Virus record (IMG/VR): IMGVR_UViG_3300036770_002097
Coordinates: 1 to 20,153 of that record
From: a virus
Strand: one strand, 5' to 3'
Length of the DNA stretch: 20,153 nucleotides
Shown: one piece after another, positions 1 through 9,369 of the stretch
How positions within the stretch are numbered: position 1 is the stretch's first letter
Layout: every line of letters starts with the position of its first letter
Notes under the pieces: generated by a model
What the model saw: the letters and a program-made list of their open reading frames with translations, nothing else
The model's database searches: none
What the model was told of the DNA's origin: nothing
Program-made: the position numbers and the translations under genes

Positions 1-3000
1 CTTACCACTTTAGGAGCAGATACCACACCAGCAAACGGGGAAATATTTAGAGCAGTGAGCCCAGGTAGTGTTTTAGTGTCAAGCACCAGCACAGTTCAAT
101 TGCTTCCGGCTGCTTCAGGTGGTAAAGAAATACTTAAATTAGGATTATCTACTAACGGCTCAGATAATCGAAGTGGAACAGGTATCACTACTCAAACACC
201 TGATCATGCTAATGCCACAATAAGAATCTTACAAAATATGAGATTCACCGGCATAGAGAATGTAAATCCAACTAGACCTAGCACTGCATTAGAATTAGAT
301 GCATACTCACAGCACCCTTCGCAGGCTACACTTCGTGTAATTGCCTATAACCTAACTGGTGGTGCTGGTGATCAGTTACCAGATAATATTGCAATATTGA
401 CAACAGACCAAACATTTAACTATGTAAAACCAAGTAGCAAGAGTAACGCATTAACTGGAGGTTACGGTTCAGCAGCTGGTGATACTAAAATAGCTGTTAA
501 TCAGATAACAACAAGCTACTTGATAGATTTACTTAATACAGGAACTTTACAGTTTAGTTGGGCAGGAAAAATGCATCGTATTGTCAGCTATACTGATGCT
601 ACACCTAGCTTAGATGCCTATATTACAATAGAAGATATACTTGACAATAATAATATTCCTGGTGCAGCAAGTGGACTAAGAGAACCTATTCCCAACGATG
701 CAACCAGAACTTTCCGTTCAGGTCTTCCAGCAGGTAGTTCTGGTGCAGTAACTATTAAGATTTCCACTTGTAGAGCTACTGGCCACGATTTTCTAGATAT
801 AGGAACAGGTGGATTCAACACTAGCAATTACCCAACTGCCATATATGGCAATCCTAGCATTGAACCTAGTGATGCTTACGAAATTAAAGAAGAAAATAAA
901 GGTCGTGTTTTCTATGTTACCACAGACCAAGATGGTGTATTTAAAGTAGGTCCATTCTTCAAAGTAGATCAAGGAACTGGAACTGTTACATTTAGTGCCA
1001 GCATTGCTCTTAGCAACTTAGATGGTTTAGGATTTAAACGAGGTGTTACTGTCAGTGAGTTTAGCACAGATAATACCATGACCAATAATGCTGCTGACAC
1101 TGTGCCTACCCAACAGGCAGTGAGAGGATACATTGATAAACGTCTAGGACTAGATCATAACGGAACTAATGTTCCTGTGGCCAACAAGATTGGCCCAGGA
1201 TTTTTACCATTGAACGGTCAAGTTCCTATGGAATCAAATCTTGCAATGGGTAGTAATTTTATTTCTGGGTTAGGCACTCCCGGTGATAGCGATTCAGACT
1301 ATGCTGCTACAGTGGGCTATGTTTTAGGAAAGTTAAACGTAAATGACGAATACGAAGAACTTAAAGATGTTGTAGTAAGATACGGTGAAACTCTAACTGT
1401 TATTGAAAGTGCCAGTGGAACTACTATAACGGTAGCAAGTGGTTATTCTACTAGCTTGTTATTTGTAGACATGCCAATAAGACTAGAGGCAGCATTAGGA
1501 TCTCTATCAGCAACTAAGACATACTATGTTTTATCAAAAACAACAACTACATTTACAGTAGGTGAAGAAAAGAGAGGTGCAGCAGTAACAGTAGGAACAG
1601 TCAGCTCTGTGTCTATTGATGTGTATAAGGCACTAACAGGACATCTTCCAATCTTTGCAGGCGGCAATAATGCTATTGTGTATGCAGACATAAAAGGAGA
1701 TATCTATAGTAAGTATACTGCCGACGGGGTTACTACACTACAGAATTCAATAGCTACAGATCCAGATCCAAGTATTGCACAGAGTATTGTAGCAGCAGGT
1801 GTAGAAGTATACGATGTTAGTGGATTTGTCAACAACTATTCAATATTTGGATCTACTCCAGGCATAGCTCCAAAAAATCATTTCCAAGTAAATGGCGAAA
1901 TCTTTAGTTATACTGGAGTCGATCTAGTTCCTATAGCACCTACATATCCTAATGCAGGCAAGTTAACAGGTGTAACTAGAGCACAAAAACAGTCAAGTGC
2001 TCAAGCACATCTTTCTGGATCTACAGTAATTCCTCTTAATAACGCCAAGCTTGATTTTCAAATTAGTCAAGAAGTAATTGTCAACGATGACGTTCATCCG
2101 AGTGCAGGAATACTACAAAGCAAATTGTCGATGAATGCTGCTACCACTAGAGCAAATGCTACTGGTATAACACAAGCTGACAGAGGACTAGCAAGTTTTG
2201 ATAGTGCTACATTTACCGCAAGCAGTGGTTGGATTAGTATTACTAACGGAAGCATTTCATATAGCAAAATACAAAATGTAGATGCAGGAAGTCTGCTAGG
2301 AAACCTAACAGGAAGTGCTACAACTATTCAACATGTTACACCACAATCTGCTTTAAAACGAGCCATGTGGGATTATTTTAGCAGTAGTTCAACTGCTGAC
2401 ACACAATATGCTTTCACATTTTTAAAACAAAGCAGTGGAGGCACAGAAGATAACTTCTTAACTAAAAACATTATTTCAACTACAGGAGAAAATAATGCCA
2501 TAGTTAAGACTAATAGCACAGGTGGAATTCAAGTTGCTCATGTTAAAACCAATGATTACCAAAACAGTGCAGGTAGCAGTTTAATTACAGCGAGCGGAAC
2601 AAATGTAACATATTACGGTGCTTGGAGTGCAGGTTCAGGAGCATCGTTAAGTGCTACCTATGCAACAAGTGCTGGAAGTGCTACAACAGCAGGTAGCACT
2701 ACCACAGTTACAACAGGAGGCAGTGTAACAACTACTGTTATATCATCAGGCGGTTCTTCTACTGCTGGCACAGTAACAGGCGACTGGACTCTAACTGCTG
2801 GTAGTAAATGGCAAGCCACATATGCTGACTTGGCAGAATACTATACAGCAGATCAAGAATATGAACCTGGCACTGTATTAGTATTTGGTGGCACAGCAGA
2901 AACGACAACTACAAAAACATTTGGAGACAGCCGTGTAGCAGGAGTAGTGACCACTAATCCAGCATATACAATGAATGCAGGATTAGAAGGCCTAAGAGTT

Positions 3001-3198
3001 TGTATTGCTCTACAAGGTCGTGTGCCTTGTAAGGTAGTAGGAAAAATTCGCAAAGGTGATTTGCTAACTACTAGTGCAATATCAGGACATGCAGCCAAAG
3101 CAGTTAATCCTCAAGTAGGAACTATAATAGGTAAAGCATTAGAAGATAAAGATTATGACCAAGCTGGCGTAATTGAAGTAGCAGTGGGGCGTGTATAA
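1..3198 (+). CDS. Large tail-fibre/virion structural protein, 5'-truncated by window edge
   Basis: The frame is open from base 1, with no stop before an internal GTG at 55, so the gene starts outside the window and that GTG is unlikely to be the true start. At least 1065 residues remain, rich in Gly, Ser, Thr and Ala, with no membrane segment. I recognise modules common in marine T4-like virion proteins: a segment reading GRVFYVTTDQDG then VDQGTGTVTFSASIALSNLD (about bases 900-1020), PTQQAVRGYIDKRLGLDH (about 1105-1160), a DYAATVGYV fibre-type module (about 1297), and a conserved C-terminus starting TYADLAEYYTADQEYEPGTV (about 2818) and ending GVIEVAVGRV. The C-terminus could be a folding or cleavable chaperone domain, but that is inference. 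The stop overlaps the next start (TAATG). A virion role is fairly sure; the exact position in the particle is not. Confidence 0.8.
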   Translation, partial: LTTLGADTTPANGEIFRAVSPGSVLVSSTSTVQLLPAASGGKEILKLGLSTNGSDNRSGTGITTQTPDHANATIRILQNMRFTGIENVNPTRPSTALELDAYSQHPSQATLRVIAYNLTGGAGDQLPDNIAILTTDQTFNYVKPSSKSNALTGGYGSAAGDTKIAVNQITTSYLIDLLNTGTLQFSWAGKMHRIVSYTDATPSLDAYITIEDILDNNNIPGAASGLREPIPNDATRTFRSGLPAGSSGAVTIKISTCRATGHDFLDIGTGGFNTSNYPTAIYGNPSIEPSDAYEIKEENKGRVFYVTTDQDGVFKVGPFFKVDQGTGTVTFSASIALSNLDGLGFKRGVTVSEFSTDNTMTNNAADTVPTQQAVRGYIDKRLGLDHNGTNVPVANKIGPGFLPLNGQVPMESNLAMGSNFISGLGTPGDSDSDYAATVGYVLGKLNVNDEYEELKDVVVRYGETLTVIESASGTTITVASGYSTSLLFVDMPIRLEAALGSLSATKTYYVLSKTTTTFTVGEEKRGAAVTVGTVSSVSIDVYKALTGHLPIFAGGNNAIVYADIKGDIYSKYTADGVTTLQNSIATDPDPSIAQSIVAAGVEVYDVSGFVNNYSIFGSTPGIAPKNHFQVNGEIFSYTGVDLVPIAPTYPNAGKLTGVTRAQKQSSAQAHLSGSTVIPLNNAKLDFQISQEVIVNDDVHPSAGILQSKLSMNAATTRANATGITQADRGLASFDSATFTASSGWISITNGSISYSKIQNVDAGSLLGNLTGSATTIQHVTPQSALKRAMWDYFSSSSTADTQYAFTFLKQSSGGTEDNFLTKNIISTTGENNAIVKTNSTGGIQVAHVKTNDYQNSAGSSLITASGTNVTYYGAWSAGSGASLSATYATSAGSATTAGSTTTVTTGGSVTTTVISSGGSSTAGTVTGDWTLTAGSKWQATYADLAEYYTADQEYEPGTVLVFGGTAETTTTKTFGDSRVAGVVTTNPAYTMNAGLEGLRVCIALQGRVPCKVVGKIRKGDLLTTSAISGHAAKAVNPQVGTIIGKALEDKDYDQAGVIEVAVGRV

Positions 3199-5603
3199 TG
3201 GCAAAGCAAACAATTAATGTAGGAACAGCAGACAAAGGTAATGGTGATCCCTTACGCACAGCATTTATTAAAGTAAACAGTAACTTTAATGAGCTATATG
3301 CTGCGCTAGGTGCGGACCTAACAAGTGTGGCATCTCATATTATCCCTGAAACAGACGATACATATGATTTAGGCAGTGCTACACATAAATGGCGAAGCTT
3401 ATATGTTAGCAGCAATACTATCTACTTAGATAACATTCCCCTAAGTGTAGTAGATGGTGTTCTAAAATTAGATAGCCAAACAGTAGGTGGAACACCTGCA
3501 TGGTCTGATATTACAGGAAAACCCGCTATACCATCAACTTTAGATTCACTTACTGATGTTTTTATAACAGGGGCAAGCTCAGGACAAGTATTAAAATACG
3601 ACGGATCTAACTGGGTAAATGGAACAGATAATAGTGGTGGCGGCAGTGGATCTATCTCAGTTGGTGACGGTCAAGGCCCAAGCGTTGAAAATGTCACAGA
3701 GATCTTAATCAACGGCACTATCACTGAAATAGAACCTGGATTAGTTGGTATCAGTGTAAGTGGCAGCGGATCAATTCAACCATACCTAGAACTGACCAAC
3801 GACCCATTCATCATACAGCCTGTAACATTTGGCGAGCCTTTTACAGTCACAGCACCAGTCAGCGGACAGGGAGCGACTTTTAATGTGATCATAGGTGCGG
3901 GACCATTGTTAACTCTCGTTGCTGTAGCCAGTCCTGGCACAGGTTATGTAGTAGGACAGAGATATAAGATATGGTATAACAACATTGGTGGTAATACAAG
4001 CACAAGTTACAACATCACTTTTGAAATAGAAACAGTAGGCGAATCAGGCGAGATACTGACTATCGTCAATCCGCAGTTTAGTGGATCTACTGGAGATAAC
4101 GTTCCAGGTAACTACAGTGGAGTTAGCATAGAACTAACGTCATCAGTGCGTGATGAAATCAGTCCAGGTGTTGTATTGACTAGGAGTCTAAATCAGGCTC
4201 TTTACAACCTCGTATCAGAAACAGAATACGACAACAGCAACTATCTAAGTCCCCTAAACACCGAATGGAACTCAGACGGCTGGGACAATCTAGTAGGCAT
4301 TGGCGGCAGAAGTTTTACAACATTTAGAGCCGCACTAGGTGGACAGGTTGGCAACAACGTAGTCGGTGCTGAGTTAGTAATGCGTGATACTACTACTGAT
4401 CGTTACTACAAGTTTGAGTTCACTGACTGGGGACAGAACAACGGCGGATCCTACACGTACACAAGAACAGAAATCACAGATCCTAACTTCTTCCGCAAAA
4501 CAGACGACGGCGATGAAGTTGATATATTTGTAGCAGATGATGGGCTAGGTGCTGGTATTGGTATCACCCGTGGCGCAGAACAGAGCATCTACAACCCCTA
4601 CAGAGAAGAAGGTTATGTAGAGGAAGACAGTCCAGCAGGCACATTATGGAACATAGGCGGCTGGGACGATCTATCAGACGTAGAGTCGAGAACATATACT
4701 AACTTTTATGCGGCCTACGGCGGTGGATTAGGTAATCGTGTTCCAGGCAGCAAAACTGTAATGTACATTCCAGAAACTGATACCTACTATGCTATACAGT
4801 GGCTATCGTGGACACAGAACGCTAACGGTGGTGGATTTACCTATGTACGCTACGAGTTAGATCTAACTCAAATCAACGAAGGCGTAAAATTCCCAGACGG
4901 CAGTGTGCTAAAATCTGCGGCAGGTGTAGGTCGTGTAAAATCTACAGCATCAGCGGGACGCAGGATAGAAGAAGTAGTAGGTAGTAATACAGTATCAATC
5001 ACTGCGGTAACTACATCTAACATCACTGCCGCGGCATCGAGATCGGTAACTGACAGCAATCAATTCTGGGTATCAAGTACCGCAACAGAAATCGCTCAAA
5101 TATTCAACGATCCTAACTCATATGGTATCCAAGATCTATCTACCATGGAGTTTAGTTTAGACAATGTGACCTGGTATCCTTATGACGGAGGTTACAGTTC
5201 AACTGGTACCGAAATAGGCGTTACTGTGCTCAATGCTAATGTTACCTATAACGAAGGAGATACTATATACTTTAGATACGACACAGGTGGTGCTCCTCAG
5301 GTATGGTGGGATAAAGCAGATTTACCTGGTGGTAGTAGTGACTTCCGCGGTGCTGTCATAGACTATCACGCCTACACAGGCGAAGCAACAATCATTGGAA
5401 CTATACACATCGTTGATGACAGTGGCGAACAGCACATCAGTCACACTGAAGTGGCCAGCGGATCAACTGACAGCGAAAACGATGACCTATGGTTAGTACA
5501 AAATGAAGGTACTATCAGTTATCGTCGCATAGACGGTGAAAGTAAAACATTAAAGATACATTGGACCGCCAAAGTATTCTACGGGACAGAGTTTTGGGAT
5601 TAA
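3198..5603 (+). CDS. Fibre-like virion protein with duplicated internal domain
   Basis: This 801-residue protein begins with an N-terminal module (INVGTADKGNGDPLRTAFIKVNSNFNELY, in part) that recurs in the gene at 8253 and probably docks the protein to a common site. Next comes YDLGSATHKWRSLYVSSNTI (about residues 55-74), a type seen in phage fibres, then a Gly/Ser linker near residue 145. Two homologous domains lie at about residues 321-427 and 451-554. Each has LTRS/ITRG, a YN motif, W(N/D)xxGWD(N/D)L, a (T/Y)xFxAAxGG segment, and ends in a G(S/G)(Y/F)TY(T/V)R signature. The C-terminal part has FPDGSVLKSAAG (about 564) and ends in GTIHIVDDSGEQ and FYGTEFWD. It starts at the ATG that overlaps the previous stop by one base. 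No enzyme motif is visible. A structural or adsorption role is inferred. Confidence 0.8.
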   Translation: MAKQTINVGTADKGNGDPLRTAFIKVNSNFNELYAALGADLTSVASHIIPETDDTYDLGSATHKWRSLYVSSNTIYLDNIPLSVVDGVLKLDSQTVGGTPAWSDITGKPAIPSTLDSLTDVFITGASSGQVLKYDGSNWVNGTDNSGGGSGSISVGDGQGPSVENVTEILINGTITEIEPGLVGISVSGSGSIQPYLELTNDPFIIQPVTFGEPFTVTAPVSGQGATFNVIIGAGPLLTLVAVASPGTGYVVGQRYKIWYNNIGGNTSTSYNITFEIETVGESGEILTIVNPQFSGSTGDNVPGNYSGVSIELTSSVRDEISPGVVLTRSLNQALYNLVSETEYDNSNYLSPLNTEWNSDGWDNLVGIGGRSFTTFRAALGGQVGNNVVGAELVMRDTTTDRYYKFEFTDWGQNNGGSYTYTRTEITDPNFFRKTDDGDEVDIFVADDGLGAGIGITRGAEQSIYNPYREEGYVEEDSPAGTLWNIGGWDDLSDVESRTYTNFYAAYGGGLGNRVPGSKTVMYIPETDTYYAIQWLSWTQNANGGGFTYVRYELDLTQINEGVKFPDGSVLKSAAGVGRVKSTASAGRRIEEVVGSNTVSITAVTTSNITAAASRSVTDSNQFWVSSTATEIAQIFNDPNSYGIQDLSTMEFSLDNVTWYPYDGGYSSTGTEIGVTVLNANVTYNEGDTIYFRYDTGGAPQVWWDKADLPGGSSDFRGAVIDYHAYTGEATIIGTIHIVDDSGEQHISHTEVASGSTDSENDDLWLVQNEGTISYRRIDGESKTLKIHWTAKVFYGTEFWD

Positions 5604-5616
5604 TAGGGGCAATTGA

Positions 5617-8223
5617 ATGACAACCATAAGAAAAATAGTAACCAGCCAAGTAGATGGCAATAGTGCTAACGCAGATAACATTGACGAAATTCGCCCCTTT
5701 GGTGAAACAAGTTTTTATCTAGATACCAGCGGTCTTAACGATAAACTTGTTTTGTCAATGTTTGACGGACAAAGAACACACCTGCGTAGCAAGGTCCTTG
5801 GTCCTGGCGTACTCTACGGTTCAAATGCTGACAGTGGCGATGGAGCAGGGTTTGACACTATCAAACTGATTCCAGACGCCAGCCTACACTATAACGATGG
5901 CAACTTTAGCAATGACCAATATCTTGTCGTAGATCCTACTGCTCCTAATCACATACACATCCGTGCTGGCGGAACTATTGATAGTTCCGGTGCTGACCTA
6001 TTCTTAGGCGGTGAGCAAACTAATGTTAAGATCAGCGACGGCGACGACTCTGTTACTATTAGAACTAGTGATGCTAGTGGTGGAAGTGTTATTCCTAAAG
6101 AATGGATCTTTGACAACACAGGCAAGTTATCATTTCCTATATTTGGTGCTATTGAAACTGTGGGTATGGGCTGGTTTGGCATTACCAATGGTGAGTCGGG
6201 CGGCCCTATCAGCATAGTTCAGAAGAGTATAAATGTAGCCTATACCGGTCAGTATCTGTCAGATATTACACTATCTAATAGCAATGATTGGACCACAGGT
6301 GACGCTCGAATCAGCACATCGAATTTAACGGCAGGAACATCTTACCAATGGATTTTTGGTTCAGATGGTACGCTAACGTTACCCGGCACAGCCACTATTG
6401 TCGATACTGCTGATGTTCAGGCTGCGGGTACTAAGATCACTGTTCCCTTAAATGCCGCGGGCGACACCGTAGATTATGTAGGTGGGGCTAGTGTAATAGA
6501 AATACCTAAAAACGCAGACACCAATCAAGTACAGGCAGGTTGGATTATCACATTCCCTGATAGTACGCAGAGAACGGTTAGCGGTGTAGTTGATGGTGGA
6601 AGTTATTGGGCCGTTACCTACAACGAAGCAAATCCGGGCTTAGGAGCAGGAACATATCCCTTAGACGTTCAGAGTCCCGATTATACCGTAGCCAGTGCCG
6701 GTGCGATCACACTGTCTAAAACTGGTCACTCTTGGAGTTTTGATTCCGATGGTAAGATAACCATGGGTGCCGGAGTTACCATCGACACTGAAGGTACAAT
6801 GAGTCAAGGTGACTTTAATCTCACTCTACCGGGCATAACTGGAACGCCACAGCAGTTTAGATTCACAGATGAAGGCGGAGTAGGAGAAATAGTATTTCCT
6901 ATAGGAACACGCACCGACGGTTTACTCACTGTAACTCCAGCAGACGAGGACATTGTTTTACAGACTAACTATCGTCCAACAATACCCGCACTGGCAACAT
7001 TTGGCAGTGGCAGTGGTGTTTTATTCATAGATATTTTTGAGAACGACGATGTCACTGCGGCAGGAGCTGGCTGGGAAATCAATATTGGCACAGAACTAGA
7101 ACCAACTTGGATACCAATCGTATCAACCGAGACCAGTGGATATACTTTTATTATCCATGTTTCAGGAAGTTTTGAATTTATTCAAGGTGTCGAATATACC
7201 GTTAGAAAAGTTGATGGTGTTGAAAAAGTATGGAGATTTAGGGCAATTGGTCCGCTAGTAGCACCAGGCGGTGCTGTACTCAGCAGTGAGACTGAAGATT
7301 TAGGAGTAGATGGTACCTACAGAGATTTCGCTATCGAACTGCCATCACAGGATGGTACCAATGAATTCCGTTGGGAGTTTGACAACAGTGGTGATATGAT
7401 CGCTCCAGGTGCTATCACTATAGCAGGCACACTAAACACACCATTAGGATCTGTAGTTGGTATAGGCATAGACACTGATACTTTTGTTGGACTACAAGGA
7501 GACACTGGTTCTGGAGTAATCATAAGAGCCACAGACGACGAACTTAACTTTATAGATTGGAAGTTTGGCACAGACGGTGGCTTAACTACACCATACGGAC
7601 TACAGATTTCAGATCAGTATATCCAGCATCCAGCAACAGGAAACTTCATCAGTCTCAACAATGACACCGGTGGCGACATTACTGTTGCTGGCGAAATTCG
7701 ATTAACAACAAATAATAACGATACACTAAATCGAAAAGTTTGGAGGCTATGGCAGAACGGAACTATTACATTCCCAGACTCAACAGTACAGACCACTGCT
7801 TGGGCAGGAGGGCGTGTCGTAAGTGTTCCAGCAAGTAGTTTAGGCACCACAGGTGACACGGAAGGGGACTTAGCATTTAGCAGTGGCTATCTCTACTACT
7901 GTACCGCAGACTATTCAGCAACACCAACCGCAGTTAGTTTCAGCAATTTGTCTGAGTTCGATGACGGTTTAGGCGATCATTATATACAAGCAACCATCGC
8001 AGATCCTTCACAGTTGTCCGGGGTTTTAAGCATAACAAATATTGTAGAAAATGGCGTAACTTCTGCTTCAGAACCTGTAACTAGTTACTCGTTAATCAGC
8101 GGAAACATCTATAAATTCTATCTAGCAAACACTACTAACCCGTGGAATAGTTTACAAATATCCACTCTACAGGTAGTGCCAAACATTTGGCGTCGAGTGG
8201 CTTGGAGCAACGATACTTGGTAA
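5617..8223 (+). CDS. Fibre-like virion protein with W-x-F...G...P repeats
   Basis: This 868-residue protein follows a 13-base gap containing AGGGG, a good ribosome-binding site. An N-terminal region leads to HIHIRAGGTIDSSGADLFLG (from residue 112) and ISDGDDSVTIRT, both familiar from marine phage virion proteins. A motif of the form W-x-F-x-x-(D/S)-G-x-(L/I)-x-x-P recurs with its Trp at about 163, 245, 373, 539, 586, 648 and 709, suggesting repeated beta elements of a trimeric fibre. FPDSTVQTTAWAGG (about 717) is a common fibre signature. The C-terminus has LYYCTADYS and ends IWRRVAWSNDTW, resembling small terminal domains in many fibres (YxCTA...WxRxA...W). No enzyme motif was seen. The first half is visibly richer in G+C than the fibre gene at 9370, which may reflect mosaic origin. 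Confidence 0.78.
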   Translation: MTTIRKIVTSQVDGNSANADNIDEIRPFGETSFYLDTSGLNDKLVLSMFDGQRTHLRSKVLGPGVLYGSNADSGDGAGFDTIKLIPDASLHYNDGNFSNDQYLVVDPTAPNHIHIRAGGTIDSSGADLFLGGEQTNVKISDGDDSVTIRTSDASGGSVIPKEWIFDNTGKLSFPIFGAIETVGMGWFGITNGESGGPISIVQKSINVAYTGQYLSDITLSNSNDWTTGDARISTSNLTAGTSYQWIFGSDGTLTLPGTATIVDTADVQAAGTKITVPLNAAGDTVDYVGGASVIEIPKNADTNQVQAGWIITFPDSTQRTVSGVVDGGSYWAVTYNEANPGLGAGTYPLDVQSPDYTVASAGAITLSKTGHSWSFDSDGKITMGAGVTIDTEGTMSQGDFNLTLPGITGTPQQFRFTDEGGVGEIVFPIGTRTDGLLTVTPADEDIVLQTNYRPTIPALATFGSGSGVLFIDIFENDDVTAAGAGWEINIGTELEPTWIPIVSTETSGYTFIIHVSGSFEFIQGVEYTVRKVDGVEKVWRFRAIGPLVAPGGAVLSSETEDLGVDGTYRDFAIELPSQDGTNEFRWEFDNSGDMIAPGAITIAGTLNTPLGSVVGIGIDTDTFVGLQGDTGSGVIIRATDDELNFIDWKFGTDGGLTTPYGLQISDQYIQHPATGNFISLNNDTGGDITVAGEIRLTTNNNDTLNRKVWRLWQNGTITFPDSTVQTTAWAGGRVVSVPASSLGTTGDTEGDLAFSSGYLYYCTADYSATPTAVSFSNLSEFDDGLGDHYIQATIADPSQLSGVLSITNIVENGVTSASEPVTSYSLISGNIYKFYLANTTNPWNSLQISTLQVVPNIWRRVAWSNDTW

Positions 8224-8224
8224 C

Positions 8225-8232
8225 GGTAAATA
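8225..8232 (+). promoter_or_regulatory. Candidate late-promoter-like site (GGTAAATA)
   Basis: GGTAAATA (two mismatches to TATAAATA) sits in the 29-base gap ahead of the fibre gene at 8253, the longest gap between structural genes here. The position is suitable for a late promoter, but the match is weak. Confidence 0.22.
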
Positions 8233-8252
8233 TACGATAAAGAGAGCGCAAA

Positions 8253-9356
8253 ATGGCCATACAAACAGTAAATTTAGGAACTTATGCTAACGATGGAACA
8301 GGCGACGATCTACGCACCGCTTTTACTAAAGTTAACAGCAACTTTGCAGAATTAGACACACTCACCATTGTTGGTGGAACTAATCTTGGCAGCGGCAGTC
8401 CCGTATTTGCAAGTGTTGTAGCAGATGCAGGAACAGGCAATAAACTAAGCTTTCGTAGCATTTCTGCGGGCACAAACATTGCAGTCTCTAACGATAGTAA
8501 CACAATATCTATCACAACTACAGGAACAATAACTGCTAACTTAACTGGCAATGTCACAGGTAATGTAACAGGAAATCTTACTGGAAATGTCACTGGTAAT
8601 GTAACAGGAAATCTTACTGGAAATGTCACTGGACAAGTTAGCGATATTACTAATCATGGCTTAGCAGCATTATCCAATGTCAGTGATCTAACGCCCACTG
8701 AAGGACAATTTTTAAGATATCAAGATAATCTTTGGAGATACGCCAACGTCTCAAGCGATAATATTCCTGAAGGCGGAACTAATTTATATTATACACAATC
8801 TAGATTTGATACTGCATTTTCAAATAAAACTACTACTAATCTAGCAGAAGGCTCTAATTTATATTACACTACAGCTAGACATAACAACGACTTCGATACT
8901 AGATTAGCTACTAAGTCAACAACTAATCTAGCAGAAGGCATTAATCAATATTTTACACAACTTCGAGCCAGACAATCTATCAGTGTAAGCGGAGTGCTTT
9001 CATATGATAGTAATACTGGCGTAATTAATTACGGTGGGCCGGACCTTAGCAGCTATGCTACTACTACATATGTTAACACAGCAATTAGCTCATTAGCAAC
9101 TGTAGCAACAAGCGGAAGCTATACAGATTTAACAAACAAACCAACATTGTTTAGTGGTAGTTATACAGACTTAACAAATAAACCAACAAGCATTTTAAAT
9201 TTTAATATCACTGATGGCACTGCGGGTCAAGTGTTAACTACAAATGGCTCAGGAACATTTAGCTTTACTACAATAACAGGTGGTGGCGGAGGTGATTTAG
9301 ACTTTGGATCATTCGCTAGTCCATCAGGATTTACACTAGACCTAGGGTCAATATAA
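8253..9356 (+). CDS. Fibre-like protein with NVTG tandem repeat and NLYYT motifs
   Basis: This 367-residue protein opens with the same N-terminal module as the gene at 3198 (here DGTGDDLRTAFTKVNSNFAE). Residues 96-127 are eight four-residue units of NLTG or NVTG. A fibre motif of the form EG-x-N-(L/Q)-Y-(Y/F)-T follows three times, near residues 177, 202 and 231. Then comes a duplicated GSYTDLTNKPT, and GQVLTTNGSG leading to a Gly-rich stretch and a hydrophobic tail. The last two modules also occur in the neighbouring fibre genes. The AGAGAG about 8 bases before the ATG is a modest ribosome-binding site. The composition is typical of thin beta-structured fibres. Which fibre it is cannot be told from sequence alone. 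Confidence 0.8.
   Translation: MAIQTVNLGTYANDGTGDDLRTAFTKVNSNFAELDTLTIVGGTNLGSGSPVFASVVADAGTGNKLSFRSISAGTNIAVSNDSNTISITTTGTITANLTGNVTGNVTGNLTGNVTGNVTGNLTGNVTGQVSDITNHGLAALSNVSDLTPTEGQFLRYQDNLWRYANVSSDNIPEGGTNLYYTQSRFDTAFSNKTTTNLAEGSNLYYTTARHNNDFDTRLATKSTTNLAEGINQYFTQLRARQSISVSGVLSYDSNTGVINYGGPDLSSYATTTYVNTAISSLATVATSGSYTDLTNKPTLFSGSYTDLTNKPTSILNFNITDGTAGQVLTTNGSGTFSFTTITGGGGGDLDFGSFASPSGFTLDLGSI
8538..8633 (+). repeat. 12-bp (NVTG/NLTG) tandem repeat, eight units
   Basis: Eight 12-base units encode NLTG or NVTG. At a higher order, a 36-base block (8550-8585) recurs at 8586-8621 with one difference (CACAGG versus CACTGG), then a partial third copy. The repeat lies inside the fibre gene at 8253 and keeps the frame, so copy-number change would only lengthen or shorten the shaft. 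Confidence 0.9.
9112..9187 (+). repeat. GSYTDLTNKPT duplicated segment
   Basis: Two diverged copies of a segment encoding GSYTDLTNKPT (about 9114-9150 and 9159-9187) lie in the same fibre gene. Codons differ at several third positions, so the duplication is older than the NVTG repeat. The motif is common in phage fibres, usually as a turn-rich spacer before a Gly-rich linker. Confidence 0.75.
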
Positions 9357-9369
9357 TCGGGAAAATAAT

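Noticed and set aside
55-57. GTG at 55 as the start of the first gene
   Set aside because: The same frame is open back to base 1 with fibre-like sequence, and no clear ribosome-binding site precedes the GTG. The gene is cut by the window edge.
8282-8629. Minus-strand ORF of 115 codons inside the fibre gene at 8253
   Set aside because: It mirrors the NVTG repeat, giving a repetitive Val/Pro/Leu product, and has no start context or independent support.
8538-8633. CRISPR-like array
   Set aside because: The units are 12 and 36 bases without spacers and encode part of a fibre in frame.
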